Assembly: GCA_938037005.1 (NCBI GenBank)
Contig: CALHVR010000010.1
Location: forward strand, 1 to 11,385
Reading direction: 5' to 3'
DNA: 11,385 bases
DNA from: an uncultured Leptotrichiaceae bacterium
Lineage (GTDB): Bacteria; Fusobacteriota; Fusobacteriia; Fusobacteriales; Leptotrichiaceae
The translations under genes and the position numbers were made by a program. Numbering within the stretch: position 1 is the first letter of the stretch; the number at the start of each line of letters is the position of its first letter. Positions 6,633 to 11,385 of the stretch are shown here, piece after piece. Under the pieces are notes generated by a model. It worked only from the letters and a program-made list of their open reading frames with translations, did not search any database and was not told where the DNA came from.

Positions 6633-6705
6633 ATTTTTCTTTTAAAAATAGGTATTTTTTGATACAATAATATTATGAAAAGTAAAGAAGAAATGGAGGA
6701 AATTA

Positions 6706-7398
6706 ATGACGGTAAAATTAAGACAGCCATCTGATACAATAAGACTTTTAATTTTATTATGTTTTATAGGAGGAATAACAGATACATATACATATTTCAT
6801 AAGAGGAGAAGTTTTTGTTAACGCACAAACGGGTAACTTAATAAATATGTCGATGCATATAATGAAAGGTGAATGGAGAGAAGCAGCATATTATTTATTT
6901 CCGTTATCAATTTTTACTTTTGGAATTTTCAGTGCTGAAGTTTTAAGAGGGCATTTAAAAGAAATTAATGCAAAAAATGATAAAATACTTCATTGGAGGC
7001 AAATTATATTAATTGTTGAAATTATAGTATTTACATTAGTAGCATTTGTACCAAGTGGGAAATATGATGTTTTTGTAAATATGGCGTTATCTTATATTTC
7101 TGCATTACAATATCAAACATTTAAGAAAACGAATGGAAGTGTGGTCGCGACAACGATGTGTACCGGTAATTTAAGAAATGGAACTGAATGGCTTTATCAA
7201 TATGTAATGAAACGAAAAGAAGAAGATAAAAAAAAGGTAATAGTTTATTTTGGTTCAATTCTTTTTTTTATAACAGGATGTTTAATTTGTTCATTTGTAA
7301 TTACTCATATAAAAGTTAAAGAATATGCAATATTATTTACTTTACCGTTTGCAGTGTTGGCGTTTCATTATATGAAAAATAGAAATAAGAATTTTTAA
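6706..7398 (+). CDS. DUF1275 (YoaK family) membrane protein
   Basis: A 230-residue polytopic inner-membrane protein of the DUF1275/YoaK family, whose function is not established. The family pattern is seen in LLCFIGGITDTYTYFIRGEVFVNAQTGN near the N-terminus and in ALSYISALQYQTFKKTNG...TMCTGNLRNG in the second half. About six hydrophobic segments can be made out: near residues 10-27, 58-75, 98-115, 122-138, 178-198 and 203-220, with a basic C-terminus. ATG 6706 has GGAGG at 6695-6699. An earlier ATG at 6675 is out of frame and lacks a ribosome site. The gene is first in the right-hand cluster, back to back with the small RNA promoter, and is followed after 21 bases by the esterase gene. It has no visible link to the cobamide operon on the far side of the terminator. 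Confidence 0.88.
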   Translation: MTVKLRQPSDTIRLLILLCFIGGITDTYTYFIRGEVFVNAQTGNLINMSMHIMKGEWREAAYYLFPLSIFTFGIFSAEVLRGHLKEINAKNDKILHWRQIILIVEIIVFTLVAFVPSGKYDVFVNMALSYISALQYQTFKKTNGSVVATTMCTGNLRNGTEWLYQYVMKRKEEDKKKVIVYFGSILFFITGCLICSFVITHIKVKEYAILFTLPFAVLAFHYMKNRNKNF

Positions 7399-7419
7399 AT
7401 TGAAAAGAAAGAAGAAAAA

Positions 7420-8226
7420 ATGAAAAAGATTATATTAATATCATTTTTTATAATAGCATTAAAGAGCTTTACTTTTATACATAAGATAGAAAAAGTGAAA
7501 AGTGAAATAATGAATAAAAAAATCCCTGTCTCAATAATTTTACCAAAGGAATATACTGATAAGAAAAAATATGCTGTAATATATGCTTTACACGGATGGG
7601 GAGGATCGTTTAGAAGTTTCGCAAGAGTGAAAAGTTTAAAAGAATTGGCAGATAAATATAATGTTATTTTAGTTTTTCCAGATGGGAACTGGAATAGTTG
7701 GTATATTAATAGTGAAAAAAAGAAAAATTCAAAGTATTCAACATTTATAGCAAAGGAAGTTGTAAATTATATTGACAATAAATACTCGACAATTAAAGAT
7801 AGAAATTATAGAGCAATTTTAGGATTTAGTATGGGAGGATTTGGAGCATTTTACAATGGGATAAACTATCCAAATGTTTTTGGTAATATTGGGAATATAA
7901 GTGGTGGAGTTTTTGTTGAGAAATGGAAAAGTAAATGGGGAATACACAAAGTTATAAATAATGGAGATTATGCTAATTATAATATAATTGAAATTGCAGA
8001 TAAACTAAAAGAAAATAAATTTAAAACAAATATTATTATTGATGTGGGAAATAAAGATTTTTTTCTAAAAGATAATAGGGAATTACATAAAAAATTAAAT
8101 GAATTAGAAATTGAGCATACTTATATCGAGCGAAAAGGTAGACATAGAAAAAGTTATTGGGTAAAGTCATGGGAAATAATGATGGAATTTTTTAATGAAA
8201 AATTTAATGAAAGTAGTGAGAAATAG
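7420..8226 (+). CDS. Alpha/beta-hydrolase esterase (PF00756 type), probably exported or membrane-anchored
   Basis: A 268-residue hydrolase related to the esterase D / antigen 85 group. The N-terminus is two Lys, then a hydrophobic run (about residues 4-14), then a mature-looking domain. This suggests a signal peptide or membrane anchor, though there is no clear cleavage motif. Catalytic set: HGWGGS as the oxyanion loop, the nucleophile elbow GFSMGGFG with Ser137, a probable acid Asp213 in DVGNKDFF, and His242 in GRHRKSYW. The order and spacing are right for the fold. The substrate cannot be read from sequence; carboxylic esters on sugars, lipids or siderophores are all hydrolysed within this family. 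The ribosome site is weak (AAAGAAG). It overlaps nothing and ends eight bases before the next start, so it is probably co-transcribed with its neighbours. Confidence 0.85.
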   Translation: MKKIILISFFIIALKSFTFIHKIEKVKSEIMNKKIPVSIILPKEYTDKKKYAVIYALHGWGGSFRSFARVKSLKELADKYNVILVFPDGNWNSWYINSEKKKNSKYSTFIAKEVVNYIDNKYSTIKDRNYRAILGFSMGGFGAFYNGINYPNVFGNIGNISGGVFVEKWKSKWGIHKVINNGDYANYNIIEIADKLKENKFKTNIIIDVGNKDFFLKDNRELHKKLNELEIEHTYIERKGRHRKSYWVKSWEIMMEFFNEKFNESSEK

Positions 8227-8234
8227 AGGGAAAA

Positions 8235-9053
8235 ATGACAAAAGAAACATTTTTAAAACAATTTCCCAAAGAGATGGAGTATGAAGCTAGTAAACTTTAC
8301 AATGTTTTAGAAATGGCGAGAGAATATGAAATTATAAGTTATACAGAAGAATTTTATACGCCAAATTTTTGGAAGAAATTAACAAAAAAAATAAATAAAG
8401 TTTTTGTATATACGAATGGGATATTTGAAAATAGTGATAGAAGACAGATTGTATTTATTCCTGAAAATTATTTTATTCAAAATGAAATAGATAAAAATGA
8501 TGAAAAAATATTAAAAGATAATTTAGAATATCCAAGTAAATTGTTGAAAATTAAAATAAATTCAAGATTTAAAGAGTATTTACATAAAGATTTTTTAGGA
8601 AGTATATTGGGATTGAATATAAAAAGAGAATTAATGGGAGATTTGATTTTAGAGAATGGAGTTGGATATATTCCTGTAGCTGATAAAATAGAGAATATAA
8701 TATTATCGGATTTAAAACAAATTGGTAAAGCTCCTTGTAAAATAGAAATACTCGATATTTTAAATTTAGAAAAATTACCGTCATATAAATATGATGATAA
8801 AATCGTGACAGTGTCTTCAAAAAGACTTGATAGTATTGTTGCATCGATTACTAATTTATCGAGAGCAAAAGTAGTTGAGGCTTTGGAGCGAGGAAAAGTT
8901 TTGGTTGACTATTATGTAGAGAAAGATAAATCTAAAAATATTGAAATTGGATCACAAATAACGATAAGAGGATTTGGGAAATACAAACTTTTTGAAGATA
9001 AGGGAGAAACGAAAAAAGGCAAAGAAAGAATACTTGTAAAAAAATACATTTAA
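8235..9053 (+). CDS. YlmH-like S4-domain RNA-binding protein
   Basis: A 272-residue protein with the YlmH layout. The N-terminal region is poorly conserved, the middle section carries a recognisable HKDFLGSILGLNIKRELMGDL (about 116-137), and the C-terminal S4 RNA-binding domain spans residues 193-257: VSSKRLDSIVASITNLSRAKVVEALERGKVLVDY, then GSQITIRGFGKYKL. S4 domains bind structured RNA, and B. subtilis YlmH has been linked to ribosome-associated quality control. In Firmicutes ylmH sits in the cell-division ylm/divIVA cluster; here it lies between an esterase and a glycosyltransferase, so context says nothing about division. The ribosome site GAGGG (8226-8230) overlaps the last base of the upstream stop codon, implying coupling. 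Family call is good; cellular role is inferred from homologues. Confidence 0.82.
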   Translation: MTKETFLKQFPKEMEYEASKLYNVLEMAREYEIISYTEEFYTPNFWKKLTKKINKVFVYTNGIFENSDRRQIVFIPENYFIQNEIDKNDEKILKDNLEYPSKLLKIKINSRFKEYLHKDFLGSILGLNIKRELMGDLILENGVGYIPVADKIENIILSDLKQIGKAPCKIEILDILNLEKLPSYKYDDKIVTVSSKRLDSIVASITNLSRAKVVEALERGKVLVDYYVEKDKSKNIEIGSQITIRGFGKYKLFEDKGETKKGKERILVKKYI

Positions 9054-9067
9054 TTTTGATTAGTTTT

Positions 9068-9092
9068 TATTTTAAAAAATTAAAATATTTTT
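9068..9092 (+). other. All-AT hairpin in the gap before the glycosyltransferase
   Basis: TATTTTAA (9068-9075), loop AAAA, TTAAAATA (9080-9087), then five T. It could be a weak terminator after the ylmH-like gene or only AT-rich chance structure. A TTGATT at 9056-9061 with TAAAAT at 9081-9086 is a poor, 19-base-spaced promoter candidate in the same 84-base gap. Confidence 0.25.
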
Positions 9093-9137
9093 AATAAAGT
9101 TTTTTGGTAAAAAATAAGGAATAAAAAAGGGGAAAAT

Positions 9138-10016
9138 ATGAAATTTACAATATTTACACCAACATATAATAGAAAAGAATTATTAACAAATTTATATGAA
9201 TCTTTAAAAAAACAAGCATATAAAGATTTTGAATGGATAATAGTCGATGACGGTTCATCTGATGGAACGGAATTGAGTGTAAGACAATTTTTAGATGAGA
9301 AAATATTAAATATAAAATATTTTTATAAAGAAAACGGGGGAAAACAACGAGCGTATAATTATGGAGTTGAAAAAGCTAGAGGGGAGTTGTTTATTTGCCT
9401 TGATTCTGATGATAAATATGTGGACAATGCACTTGAAACTATATTAAAATATTGGAAAAAGTATGAGAATGATAGAGAGATAGCTGGTATGGGATATTTA
9501 TCCATTTATGAAAATGGTGAAGTTATTGGCACAAAATTTCCAGAAGATGAAATGATTGCAACTCAATTTGATATTTATAATAAATATAAAGTAAAAGGTG
9601 ATAAAGGTCTTATGTTTAGAACAAATATTTTGAAACAATACCCATTTCCTGTATTTGACGGAGAAAAATTTACAACAGAAGCAGTTATTTACAATAGAAT
9701 TTCTGAAAAATATAAAATGCTTTATGTAAATGAAAAAATTGAAATTAAAGAATACCAAGGTGATGGATTGACTTCAAAATATAATGATCTTCTTGTAAAA
9801 AATCCTAAAGGACAAGCATTATATCACAATGAAAAAAATAGACATAAGATGACTTTTAAAGAAAAAATATTAAATAATGCAGTTTATTATAAATTTTGTA
9901 AAATTGCAGGTTATAATTTCAAAAAAATAATTAGTGAAGCTGAAAGTAGATTTTTTCTTTTGATAAGCATCCCAATAGGGTATTGTATGTGGTGGAAGGA
10001 GAAAATAAAAAAATAA
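9138..10016 (+). CDS. Family 2 glycosyltransferase
   Basis: A 292-residue GT-A fold glycosyltransferase that moves a sugar from a nucleotide-activated donor to a cell-envelope or exopolysaccharide acceptor. Family marks: FTIFTPTYNRKELL at the N-terminus, IIVDDGSSDGT (34-44), the acceptor-side ENGGKQRAYNYGVEKARGE, and the metal-binding DSDD at 89-92. The second half, with EMIATQFDIYNKYKVKGDKGLMFR, resembles GT2 enzymes annotated in capsule or lipopolysaccharide loci, but the donor sugar cannot be told. The C-terminus carries a short hydrophobic stretch (about 272-287) followed by lysines, suggesting attachment to the inner face of the membrane. ATG 9138 is preceded by AAGGGG. It is a lone glycosyltransferase with no sugar-nucleotide or flippase genes nearby. 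Confidence 0.9.
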   Translation: MKFTIFTPTYNRKELLTNLYESLKKQAYKDFEWIIVDDGSSDGTELSVRQFLDEKILNIKYFYKENGGKQRAYNYGVEKARGELFICLDSDDKYVDNALETILKYWKKYENDREIAGMGYLSIYENGEVIGTKFPEDEMIATQFDIYNKYKVKGDKGLMFRTNILKQYPFPVFDGEKFTTEAVIYNRISEKYKMLYVNEKIEIKEYQGDGLTSKYNDLLVKNPKGQALYHNEKNRHKMTFKEKILNNAVYYKFCKIAGYNFKKIISEAESRFFLLISIPIGYCMWWKEKIKK

Positions 10017-10035
10017 TAATAAGAAAAGGTAAAAA

Positions 10036-11112
10036 ATGAATGAAAAAAAAGTAGTAGTTGGAATGAGTGGAGGAATAGATAGTTCTGTTGCAGCGTTATT
10101 ATTAAAGCAACAAGGCTATGAAGTGGTAGGAGTTACACTTAAACATTTACCGGATGAATTGTCGGAAAATCCGGGAAAGACTTGCTGTTCACTTGATGAT
10201 ATAAATGATGCAAGATATACATGTTATAATTTAGGAATACCACATTATGTTATAAATGTTACAGATGAATTTAAAAAAGAAGTGATGGACTATTTTGAAA
10301 AAATGTACAGTCAAGGGAAAACACCATCACCGTGTATAATTTGTGATGAAAAAGTTAAAATAAAAAGAATTTTAGATTTTGCAAATAAAATGGGAATAAA
10401 ATATATTTCTACAGGACATTATTCTAAAATAAGTATAAATAATTTACTTTTATGGGATAAAGATAATGTGAAAGATCAATCTTACATGTTGTATAGATTA
10501 GATAAAAATATAATTGAAAGATTTTTATTTCCACTTGCTAATTATAAAAAGTCAGAAATTCGTGAGATTGCAAAGAAAAATGGTATTCATACTCATAATA
10601 AACCTGACAGCCAAGGTATTTGTTTTGCACCAGAGGGATATATTAAGTATTTGAAAAAAGTTTTAGGTAATAAAGTAAAAACAGGAAATTTTATAGACAA
10701 AAAGGGAAATATTATTGGAGAACATATTGGATATCAATTTTATACGATAGGACAAAGAAGAGGGCTTGGATTAAATTTAGGTAAGCCGTTTTTTATTTTA
10801 GAAATACGACCGGAAACGAATGAAATTGTAGTTGGAGATTTTGAAGAATTATTGATAGATGAAATTGAGATAAAAGATGCAAAATTTCATTATGATATAG
10901 ATAAAATCATAAATACGCCATTAATTGCACGACCTAGATTTTCATCAAAGGGACTTGAAGGGGAATTGAAAATCATTAAAGATGATACAAGTCAAAAAAT
11001 AATTTTTAAATTTTATAGGAAAACACATGAAAATAGCGAAGGGCAGCATATAGTATTTTATAAAGAAAATGAATTAATTGGAGGAGGAGAAATAAAATTT
11101 ATAAAAAAATAG
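10036..11112 (+). CDS. mnmA: tRNA-specific 2-thiouridylase
   Basis: Adds sulfur to U34 of tRNAs for Lys, Glu and Gln, using ATP to activate the base and a persulfide on the enzyme as sulfur source. At 358 residues it is the usual length. Motifs: the PP-loop VVGMSGGIDSSVAALLL (residues 7-23), CCSLDDINDAR, the first catalytic cysteine Cys100 in TPSPCIIC, TGHYSKI, KDQSYMLYRL, and the second catalytic cysteine Cys196 in DSQGICFAPEGY, then IGYQFYTIGQRRGLGL. The first cysteine box reads TPSPCIICDE where most MnmA have TPNPC..CN; the Cys pair itself is intact. The start is ATG 10036 with AAAAGG at 10023-10028. It lies 19 bases after the glycosyltransferase and 48 before msrA; the grouping looks like housekeeping rather than a pathway. 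Confidence 0.95.
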   Translation: MNEKKVVVGMSGGIDSSVAALLLKQQGYEVVGVTLKHLPDELSENPGKTCCSLDDINDARYTCYNLGIPHYVINVTDEFKKEVMDYFEKMYSQGKTPSPCIICDEKVKIKRILDFANKMGIKYISTGHYSKISINNLLLWDKDNVKDQSYMLYRLDKNIIERFLFPLANYKKSEIREIAKKNGIHTHNKPDSQGICFAPEGYIKYLKKVLGNKVKTGNFIDKKGNIIGEHIGYQFYTIGQRRGLGLNLGKPFFILEIRPETNEIVVGDFEELLIDEIEIKDAKFHYDIDKIINTPLIARPRFSSKGLEGELKIIKDDTSQKIIFKFYRKTHENSEGQHIVFYKENELIGGGEIKFIKK

Positions 11113-11160
11113 AAATAGATTTATAAATTAATAAAATATAATTTGAAAAGAGGGAAAGGT

Positions 11161-11385
11161 ATGAAACGTAAAGAAATTTATTTAGCTGGAGGATGTTTTT
11201 GGGGAACTGAAGCATTTTTGAAAAAAATAAATGGAATTTTAGAAACAGAAACAGGATATGCAAATGGAAATAAAAGTAATCCAACATATAAGGATGTTTG
11301 TCATGGAAGTGGTCATGCTGAAGTTGTGAAAGTTATTTATGATAGTGAAAAAATTGAATTGACAAAAATATTAAATTATTTTTTT
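11161..11385 (+). CDS. msrA: Peptide-methionine (S)-S-oxide reductase, 3' end outside window
   Basis: Repairs oxidised methionine by reducing methionine-S-sulfoxide. Only the first 75 codons are present, open to the last base of the window. The N-terminus carries the MsrA signature AGGCFWGTEAF with catalytic Cys12, then TGYANGNKSNPTYKDVCHGSGHAEVVKVIYD, a near-textbook family match. The ribosome site is AGGGAAAGG at 11151-11159, immediately before ATG 11161. Whether the gene continues into an MsrB domain, as in some anaerobes, cannot be seen. A TATAAT at 11137-11142 in the 48-base gap has no convincing -35 box. Confidence 0.93.
   Translation, partial: MKRKEIYLAGGCFWGTEAFLKKINGILETETGYANGNKSNPTYKDVCHGSGHAEVVKVIYDSEKIELTKILNYFF

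Noticed and set aside
6675..6734. Nineteen-codon reading frame starting ATG 6675, overlapping the DUF1275 start
   Set aside because: No ribosome site before it and out of frame; the GGAGG inside it serves ATG 6706.

Overview
The window is very AT-rich (I estimate roughly 27% GC, not computed). Every protein gene lies on the + strand, with short gaps and purine-rich ribosome binding sites. This style, together with a uroporphyrinogen-III methyltransferase/synthase fusion in an anaerobe-type tetrapyrrole cluster, points to the Fusobacteriota (Leptotrichia/Fusobacterium-like). An AT-rich clostridial relative is not excluded. Assignments rest on recognised motifs; no database search was possible.

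Region 1 (1-6371) is a tetrapyrrole and cobamide operon: hemA (5' end outside the window), hemC, a cobA-hemD fusion, hemL, cobT and a cobC-type histidine phosphatase. HemA and HemL make 5-aminolevulinate from glutamyl-tRNA. HemC and the HemD half make uroporphyrinogen III, and the CobA half commits it to precorrin-2 for the cobamide or sirohaem branch. CobT and CobC act at the far end of the cobamide pathway, on the lower-ligand nucleotide. hemB (porphobilinogen synthase), needed between HemL and HemC, is not among the visible genes. The operon ends at a strong hairpin near 6337-6371 that should work in both directions.

Region 2 (6372-6705) has no protein gene but holds the most interesting signal. 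On the minus strand there is a perfect consensus promoter (TTGACA, 17-base spacer, TATAAT). It is followed by about 200 bases that are visibly richer in GC than the surroundings, whose two ends pair into a long rod, and which finish in a run of seven U. This is very likely an independent small RNA gene. Its shape (closing rod, open middle, small hairpins, own strong promoter) resembles 6S RNA, but that identity is an inference.

Region 3 (6706-11385) holds a DUF1275/YoaK membrane protein, an exported or anchored esterase of the PF00756 type, a YlmH-like S4 RNA-binding protein, a family 2 glycosyltransferase, the tRNA 2-thiouridylase mnmA, and the start of msrA (cut by the window end). They are closely spaced and may be co-transcribed, but they share no obvious pathway and look like ordinary housekeeping and envelope genes.

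No CRISPR array, insertion sequence, phage gene, tRNA or rRNA was seen.
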